Source: Stenoxybacter acetivorans DSM 19021
GTDB lineage: Bacteria; Pseudomonadota; Gammaproteobacteria; Burkholderiales; Neisseriaceae
Direction: 5' to 3'
NCBI RefSeq assembly: GCF_000745895.1
Contig: NZ_JQKE01000018.1
Span: 1 to 43,721 of the forward strand
Length of the DNA: 43,721 bases
The position numbers were made by a program, and so were the translations under genes. The notes beneath the pieces are model-generated. The model was given only the letters and a program-made list of their open reading frames with translations. It did no database searches and was not told where the DNA came from. Below are positions 16,746-26,827 of the stretch, one piece after another. Within the stretch, counting starts at the first letter, position 1; the number at the start of each line of letters is the position of its first letter.

Positions 16746-18641
16746 ATGAAACAAACCCACAGTTTTCAAACCGAAGTCAAACAATTACTGCATTTAATGA
16801 TTCATTCTTTATACAGTAATAAAGAGATTTTTTTACGCGAGCTGATTTCCAATGCCGCCGATGCCTGCGACAAACTGCGTTTTGAGGCATTAAATAACAA
16901 TGCCCTGCTTGGCGATGACCCCGAACTCAAAATTACCGTAACCGCTGATACCGATGCCAAAACCATCACCGTTTCCGACAACGGCGTGGGCATGAACGAA
17001 GCCGAAATCATTGAGCATTTAGGTACCATCGCCAAATCCGGCACCCGTGCTTTTTTTGAACAGCTCACGGGCGATGCCAAAAAAGATACCAACTTGATTG
17101 GTCAATTCGGCGTGGGCTTTTACTCCGCATTTATCGTTGCCGACAAAGTAACCGTAGAAAGCCGCCGCGCAGGGTTGCCTGAAAACGAAGCGGTGCGCTG
17201 GGTGTCTGCCGGCGATGGTGAATTCACGGTAGAAACCATCACCAAACCCAAACGCGGTACCAATATTATTTTGCATATCAAAGAAGAACACAGCGATTTA
17301 TTGTCAGACTGGACTTTACGCCGAATTGTAACCACCTACAGCGACCATATTTCTGTGCCGATTTTCATGAAAAAAGCACCGGAATATGATGATGAGGGCA
17401 ACCCCAAACCATCAGACGAACTGGAAGCCGTGAATCAAGCGCAAGCCTTGTGGACACGCCCCAAAAGCGAGCTTTCCGATGAGCAGTATCAAGAATTTTA
17501 CAAACACGTTGCCCACGATTTTGACGATGCGCTGGCGTGGACGCATTTCAAAGTGGAAGGCCGGCAAGAATACACCGGCTTGCTGTATATCCCCAAACGC
17601 GCACCCTACGACTTATATGAACGCGACCCGAAACACGGTGTGAAATTGTATGTAAAACGCGTGTTCATTATGGACGATGCGAAAAAACTAATGCCGCTGT
17701 ATCTGCGTTTTGTGCGCGGCGTGATTGACAGCAGCGATTTGCCGCTGAATGTGTCTCGTGAAATTCTGCAAGAAAGCAAAGATCTGGATGCGATACGTGC
17801 AGGCAGCGTGAAAAAAGTGTTGTCACTGCTGGAAGATTTACAAAAAAATCAACCCGAAAAATACACTGAATTTTGGAAAATATTTGGGCAAACGCTGAAA
17901 GAAGGCATCGGTGAAGATTTTGCCAATAAAGACAAAATTGCATCACTGTGCCGTTTTGCCTCCACGCACAACAACAGTGATGAACAAACCGTTACCTTGG
18001 CGGACTACATCAGCCGCATGAAAGAAAGTCAAGATAAAATTTACTACCTCACCGCCGACAGCTATGCCGCCGCCAAAAACAGCCCCCACTTGGAAATTTT
18101 TGCCAAAAAAGGCGTAGAGGTATTGTTGCTTACTGACCGCATTGACGAATGGGTAGTTGGCAGTCTGCATGAATTTGAAGGAAAATCTTTAGTAAGCGTT
18201 GCCAAAGGTGCGCTGGACTTAGGCGGCTTAACAGACGAAGCCGACAAAGCCGAGCAAGCCCGCGCTGAAGAAGACAGCAAAGACGTTGCCGCTGCCATTG
18301 CCGCGGTATTGGGTGACAAAGTAGAAACCGTGCGCGCCACTACGCGCCTTACCGACAGCCCCGCTTGCTTGGTGGTGGGCGAACACGACATGAGCGCACA
18401 CTTGGCGCGTATGTTGGCGGCAGCAGGTGCAGCCGAACAAATCCCGCACAATAAGCCCACTTTGGAAATCAACCCGCAACACTTGTTGATTCAGAAAATT
18501 GCCGCCGAAAAAGATGAAACCAAACGCAGCGATTTAGCAGAATTGGTTTACGAACAAGCCTTGCTTGCTGAAGGCGGCAAACTCGACAACCCCGCCGCAT
18601 TTGTGAAACGCATGAACGGACTGCTACTCTCAATGCAATAA
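16746..18641 (+). CDS. htpG: Molecular chaperone HtpG (Hsp90)
   Basis: HtpG is the bacterial Hsp90, an ATP-driven cytoplasmic chaperone dimer. The 631-residue product has the GHKL ATPase motifs of the N-terminal domain: [16 protein letters not shown], the DNGVGM loop, and the lid and [10 protein letters not shown] segment. The middle domain carries [11 protein letters not shown] with the catalytic-loop Arg, and a C-terminal dimerisation domain follows. I start at ATG 16746, preceded by GAGGAGC. The open frame reaches back to 16587, but that part is not HtpG. A heat-shock-like promoter lies upstream and a strong terminator downstream, so it is a single-gene transcript. Confidence 0.97.
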   Translation: MKQTHSFQTEVKQLLHLMIHSLYSNKEIFLRELISNAADACDKLRFEALNNNALLGDDPELKITVTADTDAKTITVSDNGVGMNEAEIIEHLGTIAKSGTRAFFEQLTGDAKKDTNLIGQFGVGFYSAFIVADKVTVESRRAGLPENEAVRWVSAGDGEFTVETITKPKRGTNIILHIKEEHSDLLSDWTLRRIVTTYSDHISVPIFMKKAPEYDDEGNPKPSDELEAVNQAQALWTRPKSELSDEQYQEFYKHVAHDFDDALAWTHFKVEGRQEYTGLLYIPKRAPYDLYERDPKHGVKLYVKRVFIMDDAKKLMPLYLRFVRGVIDSSDLPLNVSREILQESKDLDAIRAGSVKKVLSLLEDLQKNQPEKYTEFWKIFGQTLKEGIGEDFANKDKIASLCRFASTHNNSDEQTVTLADYISRMKESQDKIYYLTADSYAAAKNSPHLEIFAKKGVEVLLLTDRIDEWVVGSLHEFEGKSLVSVAKGALDLGGLTDEADKAEQARAEEDSKDVAAAIAAVLGDKVETVRATTRLTDSPACLVVGEHDMSAHLARMLAAAGAAEQIPHNKPTLEINPQHLLIQKIAAEKDETKRSDLAELVYEQALLAEGGKLDNPAAFVKRMNGLLLSMQ

Positions 18642-18673
18642 TAATTTCTGGTTTCTTTTGTGCTTGAAATTTC

Positions 18674-18685
18674 AGGCTGCCTGAA
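18674..18685 (+). repeat. DNA uptake sequence
   Basis: An exact AGGCTGCCTGAA between the htpG stop and its terminator. The preceding TTC makes the site a small near-palindrome. Confidence 0.85.
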
Positions 18686-18692
18686 ACAAGGC

Positions 18693-18727
18693 AAAAAAGC
18701 GGTGAATTTTTTATTCACCGCTTTTTT
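18693..18727 (+). terminator. Rho-independent terminator of htpG
   Basis: AAAAAAGCGGTGAAT (18693-18707) pairs with ATTCACCGCTTTTTT (18713-18727) across a five-base loop. The T-run continues to 18730. The A-tract on the left means it could also stop minus-strand transcripts. Confidence 0.92.
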
Positions 18728-18754
18728 TTTATTGAAATGTGGCACAACAAAATA

Positions 18755-18895
18755 CTGTTTAAGAACAGCGAATGCCGAAAATCAGAGTTGAAGCATTTCA
18801 TCAATGACCACAATGTGGTTAAGCAGCATCAATCACTTAACGGCGCAACGCCATACGGTGTTTTAGAAAGCTATTGTTATTTTGATAATGCGTGA
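18755..18895 (+). pseudogene. Remnant of a transposase C-terminus
   Basis: The frame from 18755 to a TGA at 18893 has no start codon but reads as an integrase-core (rve-type) C-terminus: SELKHFINDHNVVKQHQSLN then GATPYGVLESYCYFD. The '(R)PHQSLNG.TP' pattern is the standard end of IS3/IS481-type transposases. The rest of the gene is absent. A related degenerate copy lies at 22706-22790. Confidence 0.6.
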
Positions 18896-19020
18896 ACAGT
18901 ACGACAAGTTTTTACAGCTTAGTGATGTTGGCTTTTTTGAGGCACAAACTCGGCACACTGATTAAAAAGCGGCTGGCAATATTGACAAAAACAACACATT
19001 GAATAATCTGAATATTATCT

Positions 19021-19096
<76 letters not shown>

Positions 19097-19266
19097 GACA
19101 GGGAAAATTAGCTTTTCATTATAGCAAAAATACTGATTATTGCAAAACAATAATGAGCAGATTCGCATGGTTGAAAAAACCAACGCCACTGCTTTTTCAG
19201 ATTTTTATCAGCCATTGTACAAAACTTCTTTTTTTCCTTAACTGTCGATATCTTTCAATTCATCAG

Positions 19267-19821
19267 TCAAACATATCCGCTTAAATCGCATAAAACATAG
19301 CCGAAAAACCAGAGTACCATCAATAAAAAACCAATTTCATAAGAAACTTTGTATTTTTCTGCTCCAATATGATCACGGTTCAAATACCACAATAACATTA
19401 ACAGCCATTGGCAACCCAAATAAAAAATCGGCTGTCCAAAGAAAAGACCCAATAAAGACAGCAGTGAATACAGGCTGATTCCGTTTGGATAACGCATTAA
19501 AATTAAGCCGAGCAATACCGAGAAAGCAGCCAGCATGACCCAGCCTGAAGACGCCAAATAAGATAAATACACGCTGTTAGATTGGTTGTGTTTGCGCAGT
19601 GCCAGCGGTGAAGACAATGTGATGTAAAGTGATGGTATATAAAGATTGGCTAAATGGCTGCTGCCCAACACTCCGGGCAGATACAACGAAGAATAATCTG
19701 CCATTATCCACCAGCACAATACTGCACCGATAAGCCACAACCATTGGCGATACCGCAAGCATTGCAGTACAAATATGCTGATGTATGCCGCTAAAGCCCA
19801 AAGCGTGATGTTGCCCCACAT
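19267..19821 (-). CDS. Membrane protein of unknown function
   Basis: A 184-residue, very hydrophobic protein with about five membrane segments and a short charged loop near the C-terminus (NRDHIGAEKYK). I do not recognise the family. Its ATG overlaps the stop of the DUF484 gene (TAATG), so it is the third gene of the dapF operon. In many beta- and gammaproteobacteria that position is held by xerC, which is not here. An uptake sequence lies across the junction just upstream. Confidence 0.75.
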   Translation of the reverse strand: MWGNITLWALAAYISIFVLQCLRYRQWLWLIGAVLCWWIMADYSSLYLPGVLGSSHLANLYIPSLYITLSSPLALRKHNQSNSVYLSYLASSGWVMLAAFSVLLGLILMRYPNGISLYSLLSLLGLFFGQPIFYLGCQWLLMLLWYLNRDHIGAEKYKVSYEIGFLLMVLWFFGYVLCDLSGYV

Positions 19822-20492
19822 TATTCAGGCAGCCTCAATAAACGTGCCAGCACGGCGGCTAAATTGGCTGCCAGCTGTGCTGCCAAATCGGTGGATAAAT
19901 CAGCATGAAAATAGCCCGAATCCTCATGACCAATTGCTAAAAAAGCGATGGTTTTACCCTGCCAAACAACAGGCAGCTGCAAAAAACTCATTAATGAAGG
20001 ATTTTGCTGAATAAGCAGTGCCTGAATAGCCGCGTGGATTTGACTGCCGCATTGCACATGATAAAAATCAGCGGCTGCTTCAGCCGATATTTCTGTTTGC
20101 CACAACAGTATTTTGGGAATTTTGGCTTTGGAAATTTCGGGCGGCAAAATTTTAAAAGCATAATTCGGCAAAGAAAAATCTTGGCGCAAGCCAGCATCAA
20201 CGGCTTTTACCAATTGCGTTAAATTGGCGGTGAGTAACAAACGGTGGGTAAAAGCCAGCAATTTCTGCATGACAATCGAATTGTGCTGCGTATCGGCAAT
20301 GATTTGCTGCATCAATGTATGGGTGCGTTCACTTTTTTGCTGCATTTGGGCAAGTTTGCCTTGATTAAATGACAATACTTTATTTTCTTGCGGCCGAAAC
20401 CCCAGTTTTTCCGCATATTGAACCAAAAAATCGGGGTGATTTTCCAAAAAAGCCAGCACTTGCTGCACATTTACAGATTGTTTGGCACTCAT
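19821..20492 (-). CDS. DUF484 family protein
   Basis: A 223-residue cytoplasmic protein of the DUF484 family, which has a GAF-like fold. The family's opening is clear: VLAFLENHPDFLVQYAEKLG, followed by LSFNQGKLAQMQQKSERTHT. Its function is not established. It is almost always next to dapF in proteobacteria. The ATG overlaps the dapF stop (TGATG). The last residues RLPE are encoded by an uptake sequence (19824-19835 on the opposite strand), with the stop codon directly after it. Confidence 0.85.
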   Translation of the reverse strand: MSAKQSVNVQQVLAFLENHPDFLVQYAEKLGFRPQENKVLSFNQGKLAQMQQKSERTHTLMQQIIADTQHNSIVMQKLLAFTHRLLLTANLTQLVKAVDAGLRQDFSLPNYAFKILPPEISKAKIPKILLWQTEISAEAAADFYHVQCGSQIHAAIQALLIQQNPSLMSFLQLPVVWQGKTIAFLAIGHEDSGYFHADLSTDLAAQLAANLAAVLARLLRLPE

Positions 20493-21346
20493 CAATATGC
20501 TACCTCACCCGTATAAACAGTTTGTGCCGGTCCCGTCATCATGACATGACCATTTTCTTTTTGCGCCCAACGGATACTCAACTCACCACCCGGCAATTCC
20601 ACACACACCGCCCCTTCACTTGAGAGTAAATTTTGGCGAATACCCGCCACTACCGCCGCACACGCACCAGTGCCGCAGGCTTGAGTTTCGCCTGTGCCGC
20701 GTTCAAATACGCGTAATTTGATGTGCCCTGACGAAATAATCTGCATGAAGCCCACATTCACACGCTGCGGAAATTGCTGATGTGTTTCAATTGCAGCACC
20801 CAAAACCGCAACCGGCGCGGTATCAATGTTATCAACCACAATGACCGCGTGCGGATTACCCATATTCACGCACGAAACCGGCACCGTGTCCAAGTCCACC
20901 ATCACCATGTGGGTAACTGCTTCGGCATCGGTTTCGGAAATCGGCAAAAACGGAATATCTTGCGGTGCGAACAAAGGTTTGCCCATATCAACCGTGATCG
21001 TGCCGTTGTCATTCAATTTCGGCACAATAATGCCTTTGGCGGTTTCTACAACAATTTCCCGCTTATCGGTCAATCCGTTGTCAATAACAAAACGTACAAA
21101 GCAGCGTGCGCCGTTACCGCATTGCTCTACCTCTGAACCATCTGCATTGAAAATGCGGTAACGAAAATCCACTGACGGGGTTTGCGCCTTTTCAATCAGC
21201 AATAATTGGTCAAATCCAATACCGGTATGGCGGTTTGACCAAGCCGCAATCGGTGCATTTTCAGCATCAAATACTTGGTTAATGCCATCGATAACCATGA
21301 AATCGTTACCCAAACCGTGCATTTTTGTGAATTTAAGGGTTGTCAT
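20492..21346 (-). CDS. dapF: Diaminopimelate epimerase
   Basis: DapF converts LL- to meso-diaminopimelate, the precursor of lysine and of peptidoglycan cross-links. The 284-residue product begins [20 protein letters not shown]. It carries both active-site cysteines: one in EQCGNGARC near the first third, and the second in [10 protein letters not shown] in the last third. I use the ATG at 21346. The frame continues upstream to 21388, but those residues are not family-like. It leads an operon with the DUF484 gene and a membrane protein. A TATAAT lies at 21415-21420 on the transcribed strand. Confidence 0.97.
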   Translation of the reverse strand: MTTLKFTKMHGLGNDFMVIDGINQVFDAENAPIAAWSNRHTGIGFDQLLLIEKAQTPSVDFRYRIFNADGSEVEQCGNGARCFVRFVIDNGLTDKREIVVETAKGIIVPKLNDNGTITVDMGKPLFAPQDIPFLPISETDAEAVTHMVMVDLDTVPVSCVNMGNPHAVIVVDNIDTAPVAVLGAAIETHQQFPQRVNVGFMQIISSGHIKLRVFERGTGETQACGTGACAAVVAGIRQNLLSSEGAVCVELPGGELSIRWAQKENGHVMMTGPAQTVYTGEVAY

Positions 21347-21460
21347 GATGTAATACTCAAGCTCAAAATTTAAAAGGAGTAACAACAAAAGCAGGATATG
21401 CTTCTCTGGTAAACATTATATTAGCATTGAATTTAAATAAAAATTTTATTTATCAGCAGA

Positions 21461-22366
21461 CTATAAAGTAGAAAAAACCACCATCAAAATCGGTGATGCC
21501 ACATTCACCACAAAGCCGAAGCTAATGGCTAACGGCACAACTTCAACCCCACCCGAAGATTGAATCACCGGCAAAGTAAAATCCAAACTGGTTGCACCAC
21601 CCACGCCCACCGCCGCACCAACCCACCGCCGCATCAATACCGGAATGAATGCCAGCGCAAAAAATTCACGTGCCAAATCATTCACCAAGGCGACACTGCC
21701 CCACACTGGTCCGTAAGCCTCGGTCATCACAATGCCTGAGAGCGAATACCAGCCGTAACCCGAACTCAACGCCAGCCCTTTGCTGACCGATACATCGGGC
21801 ATAATCAGCGCAAACAACACACCCGCCACCAAGCAGCTCACCATAAACACCGCACTGATTTGCACGCCATATTTATTTAACAGCACTTGGCGCAGGGTAA
21901 TGCCGCTGCCCCTGAGCTGCATACCCACAAAAAAAACCAATAACATCAAAGCATAATTACTCAAAGATTCAGGCGGCAGCCAATACGCAGGCAATAATAA
22001 ACCGAACACAAAACCCAACAACACGCAACCAATTTGTTTCAGGCTGCCTGAAAGGCTGACGTTCTGGCGAATATTCGAACCATGGATACTGTGCCGCCAC
22101 GGAAATTTTGCACCGAACCAAATCAAAGCCAAAATATTGAAGCCCACAACACACACAAACAACACACCGGCTGCCAGTGCCACAAAACCAATTTGCTGCC
22201 CTAAATTATCCACCCGCGCCAAAGACAAACCAATCAGTGCCAAAATCACATATACCAGTATATTCAGTGCTTGATTTACCCTGCGTAACAACAACGGCGG
22301 CAAACGCACAAAAAAGCCGGCAAACAGCGGCAACAAAATCGAAACCAAAGTGATGAGGCTGTGCAT
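21461..22366 (-). CDS. lysO: Lysine exporter LysO family protein
   Basis: A 301-residue protein of about eight to ten membrane segments. The C-terminal half has the family's conserved GYGWYSLSG and GGATSLDFTLP stretches. LysO (YbjE) of E. coli exports lysine and its toxic analogues. The gene lies about 115 bases upstream of dapF on the same strand, linking lysine precursor synthesis with export. An uptake sequence at 22041-22052 lies in a loop between membrane segments. The polar loop around residues 90-108 separates the two halves seen in LysO. Confidence 0.85.
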   Translation of the reverse strand: MHSLITLVSILLPLFAGFFVRLPPLLLRRVNQALNILVYVILALIGLSLARVDNLGQQIGFVALAAGVLFVCVVGFNILALIWFGAKFPWRHSIHGSNIRQNVSLSGSLKQIGCVLLGFVFGLLLPAYWLPPESLSNYALMLLVFFVGMQLRGSGITLRQVLLNKYGVQISAVFMVSCLVAGVLFALIMPDVSVSKGLALSSGYGWYSLSGIVMTEAYGPVWGSVALVNDLAREFFALAFIPVLMRRWVGAAVGVGGATSLDFTLPVIQSSGGVEVVPLAISFGFVVNVASPILMVVFSTL

Positions 22367-22900
22367 GTCAATCTCAATATCATTAAAAGGCTGCCTGAAC
22401 GCGACAGAAGCGGAAACTTAATATGGTAGCAGATTTACCCCACTGCTCGCCCCTGTTTTATGTTTTTCAGGCTGCTGCTTTGCCGTGCATCGCAATATAA
22501 AAAATCAGATATTATGGTTTTTTCGTTTTACACTTAACAATGCCAATAAATCGAACATAATTGATTTTACAAAGAATAACGCAAATTTTTCAGGATCAAT
22601 AATATGGATTCTTTGTTCAACTTGTGCATGGGGCTTGTTTCGATTGATTGGCTTTTCCGATTAATTGTTTTAAAAAATTAGTGGTTTAGCTATATAATGC
22701 AGTGAAATATCATCAATCATTTAATGAGGCGACACCACATTAGGTGTTAGAAAGTTATTTTTATTTTGATGTAAATGTAAGCAACATTTCTTACACATAA
22801 ATTTAGCCAAGTTAAATTGCCTCCGATATGACAGAACACCCGCTAAATTGCTAAAAAACATAATAAAAACAACCAAATACTATCTAAAGAAAGAAAAACC
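22367..22900. other. Intergenic region with uptake sequence and transposase trace
   Basis: About 530 AT-rich bases between two genes that point away from each other. It holds an exact uptake sequence at 22388-22399 and a degenerate copy of the transposase end seen at 18755-18895. It reads HQSFNEATPH, a stop, then VLESYFYFD, at about 22706-22790. No intact gene is visible. Promoters for both flanking genes should lie here, but I cannot place them firmly. Confidence 0.55.
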
Positions 22901-23740
22901 ATGAACATTTTACTTTTGGGCAGCAGTGGCTTTGTCGGCAAACGCGTGGCGGCTTTATTAAAAGAACAAGGGCATGAGATAACGATGCCGCGCCACCACG
23001 AATTGGATTTATTAAACTTAAGCCAAGAAGCCGCCATGCCTTTGCTGCAAAATAAAGATGTGGTGGTAAATACGGTGGGAATTATGAGCCGCCATGCCAA
23101 TATTCTCGAAACAATTCACCACCACGCGCCCACGAAAATGGCAGCATGGGCAAAAGAAGCAGGGGTAAACCGCTGGGCGCAATTGTCGGCATTGGGTGCA
23201 GATGCGGCGCAAACCGTGCCGTTTGTCGGCAGCAAAGGTCGCGGTGATGAAGCAGTGATGAACAGCGGCTTGCAAACCGCCGTTGCCCGCCCGTCGGTGA
23301 TTTACGGGCGCGGCGGGGTAAGCTGTGAAATGTTTATTCGGCTGGCGAGTTTACCGATTTTGGCATTGCCGGGCGGCGGCAAATTTGAATTGCAACCTGT
23401 CCATGTTGCCGATGTGGCACAAGGCTTGGTGAATTTCGTCAATCAGCCGCCCGAAAACGGCACTATAGTGAATATGACGGGCAGTTTGCGTTGTACCATG
23501 GCGGATTACCTGAATATCCTGCGCCGCGGTTTGCATTATAAACCCGATGCAAAAATCGTCTCTATTCCGTTGGGCTTGATTAAACCCTTCCTGCCTTTGG
23601 GTAAAATTATCACCAACGGCGTTATCTCCCCCGACACATTTTCCCTGCTGGAACAAGGTTCATGTGCTGACAACAGCGGCTTTACCAAGCTACTGGGCAG
23701 AAAACCCTTGGCAGCAAGCGAATTTGCGGGGCTGGCATAA
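22901..23740 (+). CDS. NAD(P)-binding epimerase-like protein (atypical SDR)
   Basis: A 279-residue protein with an N-terminal Rossmann fold: MNILLLGSSGFVGKRVAALL has the GxxGxxG cofactor motif. It then has VVNTVGIMSR and SALGADA in place of the classical catalytic Tyr-Lys motif. This is the pattern of atypical short-chain dehydrogenases related to the complex I subunit NDUFA9. The function is unknown, with a quinone- or sugar-related oxidoreductase or a binding role possible. It stands alone, with transposase remnants on both sides. Confidence 0.85.
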   Translation: MNILLLGSSGFVGKRVAALLKEQGHEITMPRHHELDLLNLSQEAAMPLLQNKDVVVNTVGIMSRHANILETIHHHAPTKMAAWAKEAGVNRWAQLSALGADAAQTVPFVGSKGRGDEAVMNSGLQTAVARPSVIYGRGGVSCEMFIRLASLPILALPGGGKFELQPVHVADVAQGLVNFVNQPPENGTIVNMTGSLRCTMADYLNILRRGLHYKPDAKIVSIPLGLIKPFLPLGKIITNGVISPDTFSLLEQGSCADNSGFTKLLGRKPLAASEFAGLA

Positions 23741-23774
23741 CATTACCCCTAAAACTAACCATACTAAGACTCAA

Positions 23775-24262
23775 TGCCATAACACCGATAAGTGTAAACG
23801 AGAGGCGGTAAAGCTGATTAACAAGCAAAACACCATAAACCAATGAAAGTTAGCATTATTCGGCGGTTGTGATGGATTTGTGTTCACGGTGCATTGTTGG
23901 TTGGGCTTCATCAGAACGCATGATTCAAGACCTTGTTATTTATTTGTTAAAACAATCATATATCTTAAAACAAAACCATGATTTGGCTGTATTTTCCACA
24001 GCAACCGTGCCGTACAATATATGGTTCGAAATTTTCAATAATGTATCAAGCAGTTAAAAATACGTTCCGATATATTGGGTATTGGTTGCTGTTGTGATAA
24101 TGCGGTTGTTGAGCGTCTTTTTGGTATGCTAAAGCACAAATAGCTTGGCAATGGTATTTTTGACAATATCAATTTGAAAACTGAAATTATCTCGTTTTTA
24201 AAGTTTTATAATGGTAAACAACCTCATTTTGCAAACAGAAGAATGCTACCATTAGCGTATGA
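23775..24262 (+). pseudogene. Decayed IS3-family transposase
   Basis: A small piece near 23775-23846 (TDKCKREAVKLINKQN) resembles the start of IS3 OrfA. From 23860 the frame reads VVMDLCSRCIVGWASSERMI, the beginning of the OrfB integrase core, then degrades. From about 24095 DNAVVERLFGMLKHK, a stop, then ISFLKFYNGKQPHFANRRM give the core's last acidic region and C-terminus. The parts are in different frames and most of the gene is gone. A perfect hairpin follows at 24297-24325. Confidence 0.75.
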
Positions 24263-24296
24263 AAGTACGCTCAAAAGTGCCTTGTGCGGCCTGACC

Positions 24297-24325
24297 GAAA
24301 GATTAAAAATGATTTTTAATCTTTC
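24297..24325. terminator. Perfect 14-bp palindrome, terminator-like
   Basis: GAAAGATTAAAAAT (24297-24310) and its exact reverse complement (24312-24325) are separated by a single base. The stem is A/T-rich and followed by TCTTTT on the plus strand. It may be the terminator or an end structure of the IS3 remnant. No intact gene needs it. Confidence 0.5.
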
Positions 24326-24530
24326 TCTTTTACGTGATTTAATACAAGCTGGAAGCCCTTGAAGGCAAGCATTTGTATTGCTTACTTATCACAAACAAGG
24401 GTTTGTACTTTCACTCACTTGCGCCGATAATAAGCAAAAAAATATTGCCGTAAACAGTGGTAAAAAATCAGGCAACTGTTTCTCAAACAAATGAAATCAT
24501 TCATAAATTCATAATAAAGATAAATTTTCC

Positions 24531-25073
24531 ATGTTTTCAATACCAGCCGAGCAAGCCGTTTTTCAGGCAGCCCAAAAAATTAAATTATTGATTATGGACG
24601 TGGACGGTGTACTCACCGACGGGCGTATTTTTATTCGTGACAACGGCGAAGAAATCAAATCATTTCACACGCTTGACGGACACGGCATCAAAATGCTGCA
24701 CGACTCCGGTGTACAAACCGCTATCATCACCGGACGCGACGCGCCTTCGGTTGCCGTGCGGGTGCGCCAATTGGGCATTCATCACTATTTCAAAGGCATA
24801 CATGATAAGCGTGCCTGTTATGCGACTTTATTACAACAAACCAGTTTAACGGAAGCCGAATGTGCTTATATCGGTGATGATGTGGTTGATTTACCGGTAA
24901 TGGTGCGCTGCGGCCTGCCCGTTGCCGTACCGCAAGCACACCGTTTTGTATTACAGCACGCCGCATACGTAACCCAAGCAAACGCCGGTGCCGGTGCGGT
25001 TCGCGAATTGTGTGATTTGATTATGCAGGCACAAAACACGCTTCAGGCAGCCTTAAGCAGGTACACCGCATGA
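24531..25073 (+). CDS. kdsC: 3-deoxy-D-manno-octulosonate 8-phosphate phosphatase
   Basis: KdsC removes the phosphate from KDO-8-phosphate, giving KDO for lipopolysaccharide. The 180-residue product is a compact HAD phosphatase: the nucleophile motif LIMDVDGVLTDGR near the start, the Thr of AIITGRDA, the Lys in the third motif region and YIGDDVVDLPVM for the magnesium site. Its stop overlaps the lptC start (ATGA), so it leads the kdsC-lptC-lptA transcript. kdsD, often upstream, is absent. An IS3 remnant occupies that side. Uptake-like sequences lie near both ends of the gene. Confidence 0.95.
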   Translation: MFSIPAEQAVFQAAQKIKLLIMDVDGVLTDGRIFIRDNGEEIKSFHTLDGHGIKMLHDSGVQTAIITGRDAPSVAVRVRQLGIHHYFKGIHDKRACYATLLQQTSLTEAECAYIGDDVVDLPVMVRCGLPVAVPQAHRFVLQHAAYVTQANAGAGAVRELCDLIMQAQNTLQAALSRYTA

Positions 25074-25642
25074 AACCGCGCGGTAACTGGTTATTCCCTT
25101 TAAGCTTGGCTTGCATTTTGGGCGGCGTTAGCTTTTGGCTGGACAGCATCAGTGAAACCCCAACCGAAGAAGCGGTTCTTAATCCCAATGAGCCGCGTTA
25201 TCGAATCAACGATATTTCCGGAGCACGGTTTAATGAAAATGGTCAGTTAAATGAAACTGTTACTGCAAAATCAGTATGGCAATTACCCAATCAAAAGGTA
25301 ATATTCATCACACAACCGAAAATGACCATGTATCATGATGGTAAACCGCTGTACAACGTATCCGCTGCTGACGCACAATACCACACCAACAGCCGTGAAG
25401 TATGGTTTGATCATCAAGTTATCTTAACCAAACAAGCCACCGCCGGCGAAGCGGAAGGTCAGCTCGAAACCGATCATTTGGAAGTAAATACCAAAACCCA
25501 AACCGCCAAAACCGATGTCGCTGTGAATTATCATTACGGCTTATCACATGGAAAAGCGGTTGGTTTTGAATACAACAGAGAACGAGGCTTTTTAAATTTA
25601 TCATCTCGCGTGAAAACCACTATCTATGAACCCAAACCGTAA
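25070..25642 (+). CDS. lptC: LPS export protein LptC
   Basis: LptC is the inner-membrane-anchored periplasmic protein that passes LPS from the LptBFG transporter to LptA. The 190-residue product has one N-terminal membrane segment (about residues 8-26) and then a beta-rich domain, with YRINDISGARFNENGQL at the start of the fold. Its ATG overlaps the kdsC stop by four bases and its end overlaps lptA by 17, showing tight coupling. Confidence 0.93.
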   Translation: MKPRGNWLFPLSLACILGGVSFWLDSISETPTEEAVLNPNEPRYRINDISGARFNENGQLNETVTAKSVWQLPNQKVIFITQPKMTMYHDGKPLYNVSAADAQYHTNSREVWFDHQVILTKQATAGEAEGQLETDHLEVNTKTQTAKTDVAVNYHYGLSHGKAVGFEYNRERGFLNLSSRVKTTIYEPKP

Positions 25643-26138
25643 ACCCCTGCTCCGCCTGTCTTATGGTGTTTTATTCACTGCTTTGATAACAAGCGGCATT
25701 CCCGCTTTTGCTTTGGAAAGTGATCGGCATCAGCCAATTGAAATTGAAGCAGACCAAGGCTCGCTAGACCAGCACAATCAAAGCACTGTATTTTCGGGTC
25801 AAGTGCGTGTCCGTCAAGGGACAATGTTTATCAACGCTGACCGCGTGGAAGCGAACCGCGACAAAGCCGGCAATCAAACCATACTCGCAAACGGTTCACC
25901 GGTTACTTTCGGGCAGCAATTAGATAAAAACAATAAGGTGTATGGTCAAGCCAATGCCGTCAGTTATGCCAGTCAAAGCGGCGTGGTTACACTCACCGGC
26001 AATGCCAAAATCACTCGCGGCAGCGACAGTGCGCAAGGACAAAGCATTATTTATAACACCCGAGCCGAAACATATACTGTACGCGGCGGTAAAAACGGAC
26101 GGGTGCATATTGTGATTCAGCCGCAAAAGCAAAAATAA
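25626..26138 (+). CDS. lptA: LPS transport periplasmic protein LptA
   Basis: LptA forms the periplasmic bridge for LPS. The 170-residue precursor has a signal peptide ending near AFA at residues 28-30, followed by the OstA-like beta-jellyroll: PIEIEADQGSLDQHNQSTVF is the typical start, then VFSGQVRVRQGTM and VVTLTGNAKITRG. It begins inside lptC. lptB, often the next gene in related genomes, is not present. nadD follows instead. Confidence 0.95.
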   Translation: MNPNRKPLLRLSYGVLFTALITSGIPAFALESDRHQPIEIEADQGSLDQHNQSTVFSGQVRVRQGTMFINADRVEANRDKAGNQTILANGSPVTFGQQLDKNNKVYGQANAVSYASQSGVVTLTGNAKITRGSDSAQGQSIIYNTRAETYTVRGGKNGRVHIVIQPQKQK

Positions 26139-26179
26139 ATAATTTGCATTTAATCATTGATTTAAAAAAGAAAATAAGC

Positions 26180-26827
26180 ATGAATCGCATCGGCTTATTC
26201 GGCGGAACATTTGACCCCATTCACAACGGGCATCTGCACATTGCCCGCGCCTTTGCCGCTGAATTGGCACTGGACGAAGTTATTGTGATTCCTGCCGGAC
26301 AACCGTATCACAAAACGCAGCGCACATACGCTACCGCTGATCAACGACTGGATATGGTGCAATTGGCAATTCAATCAGACACACTCTTTTCTGCATCGGA
26401 TTACGATTTGGTACACAGCGGCAATACCTACACCATCAACACTGTTTCGGCATTCAACAAAGTATTTAAAAAAGCGCAATTGTGGTGGTTGCTGGGCATG
26501 GATTCTTTCGCGCAAATTCACACATGGCATCGTTTCCATACCCTGCTCAATCAGGTTAATATCGCCGTGGCTTCACGCGGCAATCAAGAAACACATCAAA
26601 TCAATTCATTGGTTTCTGCTTGGCAAACAACAGCATTACACAAAATGCAGAATCACCCCGAAGGCAACAATGGCGGACGATTTTACGCGTTGAATGCTCC
26701 GTTTTTACCCATCAGTTCCACCGACATTCGCCATCAATGCCAAAGCGGTAATATTGCAGCTGTTCAAAATAAGCTGCCTGATGCTGTGGTCAATTATATT
26801 ATTCGGCATGGTCTTTATTTGAATTAA
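26180..26827 (+). CDS. nadD: Nicotinate-nucleotide adenylyltransferase
   Basis: NadD adenylates nicotinate mononucleotide to deamido-NAD+ in NAD synthesis. The 215-residue product has the nucleotidyltransferase motif GLFGGTFDPIHNGHL at the N-terminus and the ISSTDIR motif near the C-terminus. I start at ATG 26180, which gives the family's usual beginning. The frame extends back to 26144, but that part is not conserved-looking. It lies 41 bases after lptA and may be read through from it. The genes that often follow nadD (rsfS, rlmH) are not here. Confidence 0.95.
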   Translation: MNRIGLFGGTFDPIHNGHLHIARAFAAELALDEVIVIPAGQPYHKTQRTYATADQRLDMVQLAIQSDTLFSASDYDLVHSGNTYTINTVSAFNKVFKKAQLWWLLGMDSFAQIHTWHRFHTLLNQVNIAVASRGNQETHQINSLVSAWQTTALHKMQNHPEGNNGGRFYALNAPFLPISSTDIRHQCQSGNIAAVQNKLPDAVVNYIIRHGLYLN

